A DNA stretch of 64,000 nt, taken from contig JBHGNT010000013.1 of NCBI GenBank assembly GCA_043228905.1, positions 7,874,001 through 7,938,000 on the forward strand, written 5' to 3'. Positions 43,144 to 53,943 of the stretch are shown one piece after another. The DNA comes from Azolla caroliniana (lineage: Eukaryota > Polypodiophyta). The position numbers and the translations under genes are program-made. Numbering within the stretch: the stretch's first letter is position 1; every line of letters starts with the position of its first letter. A model generated the notes under the pieces. The model saw only the letters and a list, made by a program, of their open reading frames with translations. It was not told the origin of the DNA and ran no database searches.

Positions 43144-45295
43144 ATGGTTCATAAGCAAAGATAAGGGGAAGAAGAAGATATCGGAATACGACATTGGGAA
43201 ATAAGAGTCCAAACGGAGCGAATTTGAGTCCGGAAAGAATGAAGACGAACCTTCGAGAACGAAGTCCGAACAGCCAAGAGGGCCCTAAAATCGGCAAACA
43301 AGAAGTTGCGCCGATCCACCCGCCAGAAGAACCCTATAAAACGATATGTATACAGTGAGTACATGGTGCATCCCTATGTGTATATGACAAAAGTGGGTGG
43401 AAGTGTCTGAGCCAGAGACTTACGCAAAAGTGGCAAAGGACGCGCAATGGCGAACCACTATGGAGGAAGAGGTGTGGGCACTCGATGCCAATGACACATG
43501 GGACCTGGTTAGGCCCACCCGACATTGCAAACCGATCGGTTGCAAGTGGTTGTACAAGGTCAAGTATAATGTTGATGATTTAGTCAACTGGTACAAGGCC
43601 CGGTTAGTGGCCAAAGGGTATGCACAAACCCACAAAATCGACTATGACGAGACCTTCGCTTCAGTAGCGAAGATGACGACGGTTCGTATGGTGCTTGCAA
43701 CTGCTATGGCACGGGGGTGGCATCTTCACCAAATGGACGTGATGAATGCATTTGTTCAAGGAGACCTGGAAGAATAGGTCTACATGATCTAGCCCCCTAG
43801 TTTTCAATCGGAGATCACAAGTCGGCAATATGCCGACTCAAGAAGTCACTTTATGGCTTAAAGCAAGCCTCCTGAGCTTGGAATTAAAAGATCATGCACT
43901 AATTGCGTCAGATGGGGTTGACTTCCAATGACACTGCGTTGAATATGTTGTTCAAGTTTGGCATGACCGATTGCTGACTAGTCTCCACACCCATGGACCG
44001 GAACCTGAAGCTTCGTCCCGACTCTAGACCGGCCTGCGATGAGAAATGGTTCCGACAAATTGTTGGAAGCCTTATTTATTCGATGATCACCAGACCTGCC
44101 ATTAGCTATCCGGTCGGAGCAATCAATCAATTCATGCAGAAGCCAACCGTGGAGCGAGCACCTTCAGTGCGTGCACCGAATATTGAGGTATGTTAGCGGC
44201 ACTAAGGACCGGGAACTATTATATCGACATGATATAACCGAAAACCTAGTCAGATATATGGATGCCGACTTGGCCGGTGATGCGTCAGATCATCGGTCCA
44301 CTACCGGTTTTTCGTTTTCTCTTGGTAGCACGGCTGTTGTGTGGAGCAGCAAAAAGCAGCCAGCAGTGGCTCTAGCGAGACCTCCGGATCGAAGTACCAA
44401 CTTCAATCCTGATCTACGGTGATAACATGAGCAACATGCAACTAGCCAAGAACCTTGTGTTCCATGTTTGGACAAAGCACATAGAAGTGCATTATCACTT
44501 TGTGCGCGAGCGGGTCTTCAACGGTGAAGTCGAGCTAAGGTATATCCGGACAGATCGGCAACTTGCAGACATCTTCACCACGGCCCTTGGAACTAACAAG
44601 TTGCATCATTTTTCGGAGATTCTCGCTCTTCAACATCTCGACATGCCGCACTTGAGCCGGTACTTGTATGGGGAGAACCAGAACCAGAATAGAAACCAGA
44701 ACGGCAGGTAATGACACCAGACAAGGAGCTAAAGAGAAGGAAACTGAAATAGGGGGAGACAAGAAGAAAAAGGGAGCCGACTCGACTGAAGAAGTTGACA
44801 CATCGGAACAAGTCGAAACAAGCGGCGACAGTGGCAAAGTCAAGAAGGAGTGAGCCGACCGGAAGGAAAAGGCCAAGACCCGGACATGGTCTGATGTTGT
44901 GAAGGGCCTGAAGATTGAGGAAGAATTGGAGACAGCCAATTCAGACAAGAGCTAGAATGAATTGGAGGCAACCGATTCAAAAGAGGAGTTCGATTCAGAG
45001 GAGACGAATCAATAGAAGGCGAAATAGACGAGGAGGCAACGGAAGTTGACACCGACATAGGAACCGATGGGTCGAGATGCGCCAGAGTCGCAACAACAAA
45101 GGAGCTGCGATGAGCCTTATGAGCAAACAAGCCCACCAAGAAGGTCGTGGTGCGCGGGACCGAACGGGTCGTGGAAAGCGGAACTAGGCGGGTCTAGGAG
45201 CACGAGCAAGGCGGCAAGACACCAAAAGAAGCTGATTGCAAGGTTCGGCAAACACAAACTTAGTGATGCGACCTCAAGTTGAGCTTGAGGTGGAG
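43144..45295 (+). pseudogene. Copia-4 pol remnant: linker, RT, RNase H, C-terminal extension
   Basis: RT is readable from about 43390 (VSEPETYAKVAKDAQW, DANDTWDLV, YKVKYNVDDLVNWYKARLV, WHLHQMDVMNAFVQGDLEE) to a TAG at 43775. The YVDD region is deleted. RNase H resumes at about 43993 (FRQIVGSLIYSMITRPAISYPV, DADLAGDASDHRSTTGF), with frameshifts. The C-terminal extension contains GGDKKKKGADSTEEVDTSEQ and KAKTRTWSDVVKGLKIEEEL (about 44866-44925). The tail ends in a purine-rich tract ttgaggtggag. Confidence 0.83.
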
Positions 45296-45763
45296 TGTTG
45301 AGAAGACAAGCTCAACCATATCCGGATCGGCTGAATAAACTGGAGACAGATCGGTATCTGTAACAAAGAACCGGATAGGTATCTGGATCGGTATCCGGAA
45401 CCATGAGCCGGATTAGAGAAACGGATCGGATTGTAACCGATAGGCCATTGGAGGCCTATAATCTTAGACTAGTACGTAGGCATATTCCTTGGAGTTAGTG
45501 TCAGTTGCTCGTATGAGCATTGAAGTACTTGGGAGTACTTTTGTCACAGTCGTTTTAAGGACTTGTATAAAAATGTGTTCTATAGGACATTTGTATATAC
45601 AAAGTGTTATTATTTTGAATAGAGTTTTTTTATTGTTCTAATCTCTCTTTGTCTCTCCCATGTACTATGTATTCTCAAGCTTCCATTAAACCTTCATTTC
45701 CGTTTACTGTTGTTATCCGGCTAAGCCGATTTGTCTACAAGCTTCTGTACGCAGTTCTTCACA
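45296..45763 (+). repeat. 3' LTR of Copia-4
   Basis: About 468 bp, TGTTGAGAAG to CTTCACA, TATAAAAA near 45567. It directly abuts an inverted LTR piece. Confidence 0.8.
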
Positions 45764-46011
45764 CAGAAGTACTGACAAGTACTTCAATGCTTCTACTAAA
45801 CTACTAACACTAACTCCTACAATTAACTACCTAGTAGTCTAGGAGTGTAGACCTCCAACGACCTACCGGTTCACACGTGGGTTCGGCTCTCTAATCCGGT
45901 CCTTCAATCCAACCCTCTTCTCTGGACACCGATCCAACGCATGTTCCAAATACCGATCCGACTCTAGCTTACTCAGCCGATCCACATCAAGTTGAGCTTA
46001 TCTGCTCAACA
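45764..46011 (-). repeat. Inverted partial copia LTR (U3)
   Basis: Read on the minus strand from 46011 it begins TGTTGAGCAG. It carries the U3 of a copia LTR (actactaggtagttaattg, agtgttagtagtttagtag, attgaagtacttgtcag). It breaks at 45764 against the Copia-4 LTR end. On its other side it interrupts the RT of element G. Confidence 0.78.
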
Positions 46012-46650
46012 ACTTGCTACTACATCAAGAACTCCATTTGTAAATGGTAACGGAAATACATCTATCATCGTGGCCGCATTTAATTTTCGATAGTCCACAC
46101 ATCCAGTTGCCGAATTAAACCTCACGGTCGTACAATGCTTGTATCTACCATTCTTAACCAGAATGGAAAAGTTTCCTATTTTATACCTAGTCAATCACAA
46201 GTCAACTTGTTAATGACATTTACGCTTCAACCCCCATCGACTATACTTCCCTGGACTTATTGTCCTTGGATGATTACTTTAATACTTGCACTGTGCTCGT
46301 CCATTACTGTCGGTCCTTGAGTCGGATTCATAAAATTGACCGCCACTTCCTACATCTTATTTTTGGCGATGATTTGAGCCACTTTGTCTAAAGAACGAGA
46401 CACTAATTTTAGTAATGTCGATAATGACAACGAAATTTTTGAATCCATCAAGGCTTGCCAAACTTCATCATTCTCGGCCTCTGTTTTAGTGGGTGTGTGA
46501 GCTTGTCGACTGTCGGATGTGACAATTGGTCCTATACTTTCTTGCAACATTCTAGCAACACTATTGTCCTTTGCTTCATCCACCCATGCGTTTGCCGCTT
46601 TTCGAACCTCTTCATGTATATCCCATTCCGATTGTTTCACTTTACTACAA
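46012..46650 (-). pseudogene. Element G: RT start, protease and gag C-terminus (lineage II)
   Basis: Minus strand. 46012-46100 reads VDYRKLNAATMIDVFPLPFT, an RT fragment as in B. Farther upstream come traces of protease (VKVIIQGQ, SIVDGG, VNVI, FPFWLRMVDTSIVRP) and the gag-protease segment QSEWDIHEEVRKAANAW. These match C and B but with a deletion between protease and RT. F is inserted at 46651. Confidence 0.8.
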
Positions 46651-47233
46651 TGTCATAGTATTCCACGAGTACGTGTAAGATGTTAGGCGTGACCGCGGGG
46701 GTCTTGGACTGCGAAGTAGAGGGGGCATGGGATCTTAGCTCGAGAGGGGAGGAGAAAGAATAGGACATAAACATAGAATGGATGGAACAAGAAGATAGAT
46801 GGAGGCAAGATACACAACAAGTTATATTAAGACTCCGCGAACGATTACAACCATGGCTGCATAGGCCACTCTAAAACCACTACAAGAAAACCATAACCGG
46901 ATAAGTAAAGTAAAGAAGATGATGAAGAAGAAACCCTAAACCCGAAATGGTATGAAGAAGAAGAAGAATAGTAAAACCCTAGACGAAACCCTAAAACCAA
47001 AATAGAAACCCTCGACCTAAGTGGTATACCTCTCTCACTCAAAATAGGCAACCCCTTCACAAGAGACCCCTCCCTTCCTTTTATAGCCCAAGGAGGGAGG
47101 GACGTTACAATGTGGGATAAATTCTCCCCCTTATTCTATACACCATTTTCCTACTATACATGTGCACATGTTGCACATTGCCGACTTGCCCGTTCCATCC
47201 CGGTTTCACACCAAAGCCGGAAATCTTCACGAC
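46651..47233 (-). repeat. 3' LTR of gypsy F
   Basis: 583 bp; the outermost bases next to the purine-rich tract are lost (gggggTCGTGAAG). TATAAAA on the minus strand near 47082. Confidence 0.88.
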
Positions 47234-47476
47234 CCCCACCAAACCGCACATCCACCGGTATGTGCCATGAAAGGAAAAGGTGAGAGATTTTGGCAACAGT
47301 GATCAACTGGGTTCTCCGCCGTCCCGGCACCCGACTGCCTTGCCGGCTCCTACCGACCCCGATCCGTCGACTTCCAGGAGCTCGCCTCCCAGTCTATCCT
47401 TGTTGACCTTGCTTGACTTTGTCTTGCATTTCGAGCATGCCCATCCTTTCCACACGAACTACCGTAGCCTCCCATT

Positions 47477-49404
47477 TCACCGTATCCGCCACACGTCCCC
47501 GAACTGTCGGTGCCATCTGATTCGCCATATCCGACGCTCACACCTTCTTCCCCGATCGGTCCTCCCGAACACCGTTGCCGATCTGGTCGCTCCTCCTTTG
47601 TCCACTGTGTATGCCCTCTGATTAGGCCCCCGGTCACTTAGGTTGTATGCCGGATTCCGTGTCGTGTGTGTCCCTCCTTTGGTTCGACTGTCTTCTCGTC
47701 CCGAGCACCTCAGCGTGCCATCTCTCTCCATTCCACCTTCCGTCCCATGCTTGCCTCTTAAAGGCTCGACTGAACCACTATCATTGGTCACTCGTTGCTG
47801 CTCTTCCGGGTGCATGCTTGTTTCTTGGCCCTTCGCCGGTCGTAGTGCATGCTCCTTTTCACGCTCTTCACTCGCCGTAGTCCCGACCTTCGCGTCGGCC
47901 TCTTTTTCCTTCGTTATCATAGTTCTTTCCGGCTCCATTTGGCCCTCTTGGCCCCACTCGTCCGTCTTTCCGCACCGGATACCCGTTTCGGTAACCTCGT
48001 CCGCTTCGGCCTCCGACTCCTCGCCGCCACCCGCCGTCTCTCTAGTCTTACGTCGATCCGCAACCGCCGAAGTCTCTAGAATAGGAGTGGAGGGTTCCTC
48101 TTGTTTCCGGTCTTCCACCGGACCGTAGTCGTTGCGCCCGCTTGGCCTCCTTCTTGCACTCACCGGCTCCCACTGTGTGTTGCGACTCATCCTCCCTGAT
48201 CTCCAATCATGCCGACATAGCCCTTGCCCAAATCGGTCTTGGTCGATCGGGTTTTGGTTCGGTCAACTCTCTTCTGTAATCGTAAGCGGCCGGTACGGGT
48301 TCGGCCAAACAATTCCGGCCTGGCCGACTCTTCTTTGATTCAGGCCCGGTTGACTGGCCCCCGCTCCAATCTTCTTCAGCGTCGTCTGCCGATTGGGCTG
48401 GTTTTGGACTCTCTCCTCGTTGCCACTCCTGGCCTCTCCTTCGGTCCTTCCGCACGTGCCCACTCCGGGCCTCACATCCTCATGGCCACCGCCCATCTCT
48501 CTGGTCTTATGTTGGTACACAACCGCCAAAGTCTCCGGCCCTGGTGTCGAGGGATCTCTCCTCCGTCCGCTACAATCTTCCTCGTTCTCGTTTCGGTCAC
48601 CCGCCTTGCCGCCGCCACCGTCTGTCACTATAGGTCGCACACCGGCTCTCGGGCTGGCCACCGGAGTCTCTAGAACCGGTGTGGGTAAGTTCCCAGCACC
48701 TCCGCTCGTTTTGTCCATAGCCACCTCCTTCTCCTTGTCGTCATCTTGGTACCCGCCTTGCCGCCGCCGCCATCCGTCACTCTAGATCTCACGCCGGCAC
48801 TCGGGCCGGCCGCCAGAGTCTTTAGAACCAGTGTGGGTAAGGTCCTGGCACCACCGCTTGTCATGTTCGTAGCCACCTCCGTCCAATCTTTGTTGTCTGC
48901 GGCTACCCCGTCCCCGATTACGCAAGCCTCGATTACGCTTACCTCCTCCTCTTCCTCGTTCTCCTTGTCATCGTCTTGGTTGCCCTCCTTGCCGCCGCCA
49001 CCGTCCGTCACTCTAGGTCTCACGCCCGTTCTTGGGTCGGTCGCCGGAGTCTCTAGAACCGGTGTGGGTAAGGTCCCAGCACCGTTGCTCGTCTCCTACC
49101 CACTTGATGTTACAAGCCACCGTGTCCTGAATCCTCTGCCCACTCTCGAAGTGGTGCTCCCCGCTCCGTAGTCACCGGCCTCATCCATGGCCGTCCTATC
49201 ATCGTAAGATGACAAGGTTGCTTGCTTTGCACCCTCTCCCTCGTCACCGTTGTACGCTCTTTCGGCCTCCGCATAGGCCCCATCCTCCATGCATAGGGAG
49301 GCTTCTTCCTCTACATCCTCTGATCCTCTCGGGCCCGACTTCGCAATAGATCCTCCTTCGGCTTCAAACTTTGCCTTCATGCTCTTGTACGCCTCCCATA
49401 CCAA
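47477..49404 (-). pseudogene. Gypsy F internal repeat-coding region
   Basis: Minus-strand ORFs of 237 (47477-48190), 153 (48263-48724), 117 (48670-49023) and 102 (49096-49404) codons, mostly hydrophilic and rich in Glu, Gly, Arg and Thr. A degenerate module is repeated about five times (about 48017-48100, 48440-48560, 48590-48720, 48750-48880, 48975-49100). It has the pattern TLPTPVLET..A....GVRPRVTDGGGGK. No similarity to pol is seen. Whether any protein is made is unknown; the reading frame shifts between modules. Confidence 0.55.
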
Positions 49405-49468
49405 TGCCTCTAGGTTGTACTCCTCTGATCCATCACGCGTCTAGCTCTCCTCCGGCGGTATTGCGTAG

Positions 49469-49870
49469 TCACTCACCGCCGCTCGCGGGCCGTGTTGTGG
49501 CCGACCGCTTCTCATCATGTTGCAGGCATACCCACTCCGGTTTCACGTACCCGTACGCCTCCAATAGAGCTCCCTCAAAGGACTCCCACAAATTGTGAGC
49601 TTCTCGAAGCTCCTTGACCTCTATGTGCGTCGATACGGCCATCACTCGACAAAAATATTCTAGCCTCATTTCTTCGTCCATGCCCCTCTTCGTCTTCTCG
49701 CCATTGTACGCTTCTAAGAATCTCGGGACATCGCCCCCGTTGAACCGGCTGACTTGATCGACCACCCTCTCGACGGCTTGTTGAGCCACATCTCGCCTCG
49801 CCTTCTTCCGTCTTGCATCCATCACAATCTTTTCCATCATCTCCGCGAAGTCGAAGTCTTCGTCTTCCAT
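49469..49870 (-). CDS. Gypsy F gag-like ORF (133 codons)
   Basis: The ATG at 49870 (MEDEDFDFAEMMEKIV) lies just after the primer site and leader, as in A. VERVVDQVSRFNGGDVPRFL and EAYNGEKTKRGMDEEMRLEY match A and E Gag (VDRVVELEGQFDGRNVTKFL). The ORF ends at 49469 after about 133 residues with no zinc knuckle. It is an N-terminal Gag segment kept in an otherwise gutted element. It may be expressed, but intact function is doubtful. Confidence 0.65.
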   Translation of the reverse strand: MEDEDFDFAEMMEKIVMDARRKKARRDVAQQAVERVVDQVSRFNGGDVPRFLEAYNGEKTKRGMDEEMRLEYFCRVMAVSTHIEVKELREAHNLWESFEGALLEAYGYVKPEWVCLQHDEKRSATTRPASGGE

Positions 49871-49892
49871 CTCAGTCCTCCCTTGCCACCTT

Positions 49893-49910
49893 TTCACGTC
49901 GGGTTCACCA
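49893..49910 (-). other. Primer binding site of gypsy F
   Basis: Minus strand TGGTGAACCCGACGTGAA, identical to that of A. Confidence 0.78.
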
Positions 49911-49914
49911 AAGA

Positions 49915-50498
49915 TGTCGCGGTATTCCGCGAGTACGTGTAAGATCTTAGGTGGGACCGTAGGGGTCTTGGACTAGGGAGTAGAGGGGGAATGGAAGCTT
50001 AGCTCAAGAGGGGAGGAGAAAGAATAGGACATAAACATAGAATGGATGGAACAAGAAGATAGATGGAGGCAAGATACACAACAAGTTATATTAAGACTTC
50101 GTGAATGATTACAACCATGGTCTCATAGGCCACACCCAAAAGACTACAACAAAACCCTAACCGGATAAGTAAAGTAAAGAAGATGATGAAGAAGAAAACC
50201 TAAACCCAAAATGGTATGAAGAAGAAGAAGAATAGTAAAACCCTAGATGAAACCCTAAAACCAAAATAGAAACCCTTGACCTAAGTGGTATACTTCTCTC
50301 ACTCAAAATAGGCAACCCCTTCACAAGAGACCCCTCCCTTCCTTTTATAGCCCAAGGAGGGAGGGACGTTACAATGTGGGATAAATTCTCCCCCTTATTC
50401 TATACACCATTTTCCTACTATACATGTGCACATGTTGCACATTGCTAACTTGCTCGTTCCATCCCGGTTTCACACCAAAGCCGGAAATCTTGACGACA
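49915..50498 (-). repeat. 5' LTR of gypsy F
   Basis: 584 bp; minus-strand end ...CCGCGACA before the primer site. TATAAAA on the minus strand near 50346. Confidence 0.88.
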
Positions 50499-51264
50499 AC
50501 GAGCGGTGACTTGTTGCACTTCAACAGTAACCATATTAACTATTGTTGCTTTCCCTTTGTCTTTTGTAAGGCATTGGTTGGCATAATGACCATCCTGCTT
50601 ACAAATATAGCAATTTGGTGCAAAGGATCTATTGGATTGGCCATTTTCATATTGAGACCACTGAACATCTTGTGGTTTGGAGTCATCTCTAGCTCTAGAA
50701 TCATGTTGAAATTGTCGAGATCCTTTTGATTTTCTGTTATCATGGAACTGACAATTCAGTGGTCAATTATCCTCATTTCTCCTTTCATCATGATATCAAC
50801 TACCCTTGTACGGTTGTTGATTATTCATATCTTGTCGAGGTGAATAATCTCGGTCATAACTGCTTCAACTACCGCGCCTATAGTCATCTTCCCGATCATC
50901 TTCCAATCGACAGTCATTGTATCGGTCGTCTCGTCAGTAATCATTTCGCTAATAATCATCACTTTGATTATTGTCTCTCCTATCCGCATTCCTCCGATTA
51001 TGATCAAACCGATAGTGATCATCATGTCATGGCCGATCATCCTCTTGAAACCGGTGCCCCGACCGATTCCAGCCCTCCTAAAAGTTGGTCTGTGGGTGTA
51101 TCTGTCATACTGGTACCACTATTTTATTGAGTAATTTGTACTCGCACTAGTCGACCACATGCGCCTTGGAATGGCAGATCATACAATGAGTGTGTAAATT
51201 TCATTCCAATGTAGAATACCCTATATTAAGACATGTTGTACATTGGTATTTGTTCGAACTTTGG
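50499..51264 (-). pseudogene. Element G gag: zinc knuckles and RD-type linker
   Basis: Minus strand. An intact third knuckle CYICKQDGHYANQC lies at about 50556-50615, followed downstream by KGKATIVNMVTVEVQQVTAR. The preceding linker (50735-51130) is decayed. At 51130-51264 the first knuckles appear as QCTTCLNIGYSTLE and CMICHSKAHVVD-stop-C. The segment ends at the 37-bp repeat that borders the inverted capsid region. Confidence 0.78.
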
Positions 51265-51886
51265 GAGGAGGATACAATGTCGTACCCCTACTCTAAGTAT
51301 CATGATGGAGCTGATGAGGAGGCGCATGTGCGCGATTTTCTCACAACATGGCAGGTAAACCATGTAGCACACTGATTGTCGGCAGTAGAGGAAGATAAAT
51401 CTAAAATTTCCGAGTTTGTATTATCGCTCAACGGACCGTCAATGAATTGGTATTCCTAGAATGGGGCCAGGGTGTTTGAATCTTTTGAGCAATTAACTAC
51501 CAATTTCATAAGTTATTTCATCGACAAATTCCACAGAAAGACTTAATTAGTCAATTTTATGCGGCTTATCAGGAAGCCCATGAAACAATGCCACAATTCG
51601 TTATTAGATTTCAAAATCTTTGCCTCCAAGTAGCGCGACCTATTCTAGAAGATGAACTAAAGGACGCCTTCTTGGCAGCATAATGGGAATCATTGCGAAC
51701 CACCTTAGCTTTGTTCGATTTCAGGAATCAATCGCTAGAGCAACTGATTCATAAAGCACTGGCCATGGATAAAAAACAGACCAATAGTAGTATGTCTATG
51801 GCGGCACTAGAACGGTCTATATCTATGATGGAAGAATTAAGGTTCCGACAAGCCATCCAATGTACAACATGTCTTCATACGGGGCA
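51265..51886 (+). pseudogene. Element G gag capsid region in inverted orientation
   Basis: On the plus strand: DTMSYPYSKYHDGADEEAHV, FLTTWQVNHVAH, KISEFVLSLNGPSMNWYS, then RTTLALFDFRNQSLEQLI and RQAIQCTTCLHTGHAP. This is the capsid-to-first-knuckle part of lineage II Gag (compare C, minus strand). It is opposite to the rest of G on both sides. A 37-bp direct repeat (51228-51264 and 51898-51934) and a palindrome at 51857-51916 bracket it. It has several stops and frameshifts. Confidence 0.8.
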
Positions 51887-51916
51887 TGCCCCGTATCAAG
51901 ACATGTTGTACATTGG
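51857..51916. repeat. 60-bp near-perfect palindrome at the inversion junction
   Basis: The left arm starts CCAATGTACAACATGTCTT and the right arm is its reverse complement. The centre is ggggca|tgcccc at 51886/51887. Only one pair of 30 (C opposite C) fails to match. Both arms encode the QCTTCL..GHAP knuckle, one on each strand. Confidence 0.93.
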
Positions 51917-52234
51917 TATTTGTTCGAACTTTGGTCCTCGTCCGAACTACTGTTAGTTAAATCGGAAGTGTGCTCCACTCCCTTCAACTGCTTGCTGGTT
52001 TTGATTGATAATCTCTGAACTTTCAACAATACCACCTTCTACATGTTGGGTCTCCGATTGCGTGCATGGTCTTTTGCTACCCACAGGATGATCCTGATTC
52101 AATGGACTAGACGACATCCATTCCCCTTGTCCTCCGCCTATAGCAGATGTAACTGGGTGTGCCAAATTATTGTGTTGATCTGCCGATAGCCACGATAAGT
52201 CAAACGTCAACTCCGAACGTTCTGTCAAGAAGAT
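51917..52234 (-). pseudogene. Element G gag leader
   Basis: A minus ORF from 52228 (MTERSELTFDLSWLSADQ) to 51953, and an overlapping frame with SSDEDQSSNKYQCTTCLDTGH into the palindrome. Hydrophilic, Gln/Ser-rich. It lies between the 5' LTR of G and the zinc knuckle, as expected for the Gag N-terminus. Confidence 0.6.
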
Positions 52235-52724
52235 TGTGGTAATGAAATAGACCGGTCGTCTCTAGTCCTATACTCAAAGACTGACACACAAAAATACTAC
52301 TATGATTTGCAAGTACTGATGATCAACTATTCGTGATAATTAGGTAGTAGATACGATATTTGATTGTTCAACACAGAAACAGTTAGACAATGAAACATAG
52401 AGTAATCGACACACAGATACACTAACTACTAAACTTATATTACTCAAAAATAGAATGATAACAATACAATACTCTCGGTCCCTTCTTTTAGGTGATCTGA
52501 GAGTCTCTCTTCCAAGTTTACACTTGCCTTCTTCGGCAAGAACTACAACAAAATTGTTCTAACTCACTTGCTATATATATTTACTTAGCAAAATTATATT
52601 AATTCTATTTTATTTTTATCCTTGCTATTTCGACTTCCGACTCTTGTTCACATTGTGGACTCCGAACATAGCAAACTCCGACTCCGACTCTATTTCATAC
52701 TTGTCCAATTCCGACCTTCCAACA
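52235..52724 (-). repeat. 5' LTR of element G
   Basis: About 490 bp; plus-strand ends TGTGGTAATG and CTTCCAACA (minus TGTTGGAAG...). AT-rich, no ORF. Assigned because it abuts the G gag leader on one side and copia tail on the other; no second copy is in the window, so boundaries are inferred from the TG/CA ends. Confidence 0.65.
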
Positions 52725-53008
52725 CTTGGTAGCCGACGCCAATACGAAGGAGCCGACGAGTCAAGGGGTGCCAATGCCATAATAGCGATGGAGCCGACAA
52801 GGGTCTAGGTAGTAGAAAAGCCCCCCGAGTAGCTCAAGGAGTGCAAAACCGAAGGGGTCAGGAAGCATTGGACCAGAGGGGTCATCAGACATAGTATCAG
52901 ACCAGACGAGGAGTGCGAGCAAGGCGTGAAGACACTAGGAGGAGCTGGAGGCAAGGACCGGTGCATGCTGACACAACGGACCAACCTCAAGTTGAGCTTG
53001 ACGGGGAG
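52725..53008 (+). pseudogene. Copia-6 3' tail
   Basis: Resembles the non-coding tail of Copia-3 (gacgccaatacgaaggagcc, gacgaggagtgcgagcaagg) and ends with a purine-rich tract gcttgacggggag. The rest of Copia-6 is not in the window. Confidence 0.75.
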
Positions 53009-53386
53009 TGTTGAGTGACAACCTCAACATGGACTGAATCGGCTGAAGAAGCCGAGAGCTGTATCGGGTGAAGACAGACCACTAGGTGCCTATATTCCTA
53101 TTTTAGTAAATAGGAATATTATAGGTTGTTAGTGTCAGGCTCAATTAATGAGCATTCAAGTACTTGTGTCAGCCCACTCGTCAGGGCTTGTATAAAAAGT
53201 GCTCATCGCACATATTGTATGTACAAAGTGTTGACTATTTTGAATCTAAGTTTTGTTGTCTGCTCTCTCTCTCTCTCCCACTCACTCACTATGTATCTCC
53301 ATTCTCTGTGTATACCTAACTGTTACACTTCTAGACAACTGACTGTGTTCTATGTTTCGCTAAGCTTTCGCACACATATTTTTACA
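53009..53386 (+). repeat. 3' LTR of Copia-6
   Basis: 378 bp, TGTTGAGTGA to TTTTTACA, with TATAAAAA near 53191 and a (CT)n run. Confidence 0.85.
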
Positions 53387-53943
53387 CGCCACTTCTACAT
53401 CTTGTTCTTCCCTTATTTCACCAATTTCTTCTTTTGCTGTCTTCAATTATCGGCTGCTTCCTCGGCCTAGATTCTTTCTTGTTTGTATTTCTCCAACTCA
53501 ATGACGAGTTGTGGCTGCTCATCCTTGAATTCCACGATTAATTTTTTGACCTCCTCATTTTGTGTTTTGGTGAGGTCTTCGCAGAGCAGTTTGATGTTGT
53601 CCTTATCCATTTTATAGAATCCTTGGCCTTCTTTTCGACGATTTTCTTCATCCACTTGGAATGTCTGTAGTTCGCCCGCTTGTGCCGACCACTCATTCAA
53701 GCTGCGATTTAGTGCTTCGTCGATTGTCCATTCTAGCTTCTCTTGATGTCTGGCTAGTTGGCCCTGATCTTAGCGGGAGCTCCTGTAACTCTTTTGTTGT
53801 TGCTTGTGCGTGGCGGCGGTCATGTTGGGCTTGCATCTCTTCTAGTCCGGCTAACAACTCCTTGATCGATGTGTCAAAGATATCTTGTTCGCACTCTAAT
53901 TGGCATGCCAGCTATCCTTCAGACTCCGTAAATTGTCAGTTGG
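53387..53943 (-). pseudogene. Fragment H: C-terminal part of a lineage II ORF3
   Basis: Minus strand. NEWSAQAGELQTFQVDEENR, then FYKMDKDNIKLL and ELEKYKQERI, is the conserved C-terminal module of ORF3 in B, C and D. Weaker coiled-coil text (ATHKQQQK, RHQEKLEWTIDEALNRSL) precedes it, with stops. It is not joined to any LTR or pol of its own. It is the fourth independent ORF3 copy here. Confidence 0.85.

Larger units (their letters stand above)
46651..50498 (-). mobile_element. Gypsy F: non-autonomous lineage I element
   Basis: Two LTRs of 583-584 bp flank 2.7 kb of internal DNA. On the minus strand: LTR, primer site TGGTGAACCCGACGTGAA, a short gag-like ORF, repeat-rich ORFs, purine-rich tract ggtttggtggggg, LTR. 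There is no protease, RT, RNase H or integrase. The primer site and tract equal those of A. F sits inside G gag: the flanking codons rejoin as QQVTAR/CSKVKQSEW, as in B (QQVTTRSKGKTAEW). Confidence 0.88.

Noticed and set aside
47643-48128. Plus-strand ORF of 161 codons inside gypsy F
   Set aside because: Antisense shadow of the repeat-coding minus frames; Ser/Pro/Leu-rich composition reflects the complement of Glu/Gly/Arg codons.
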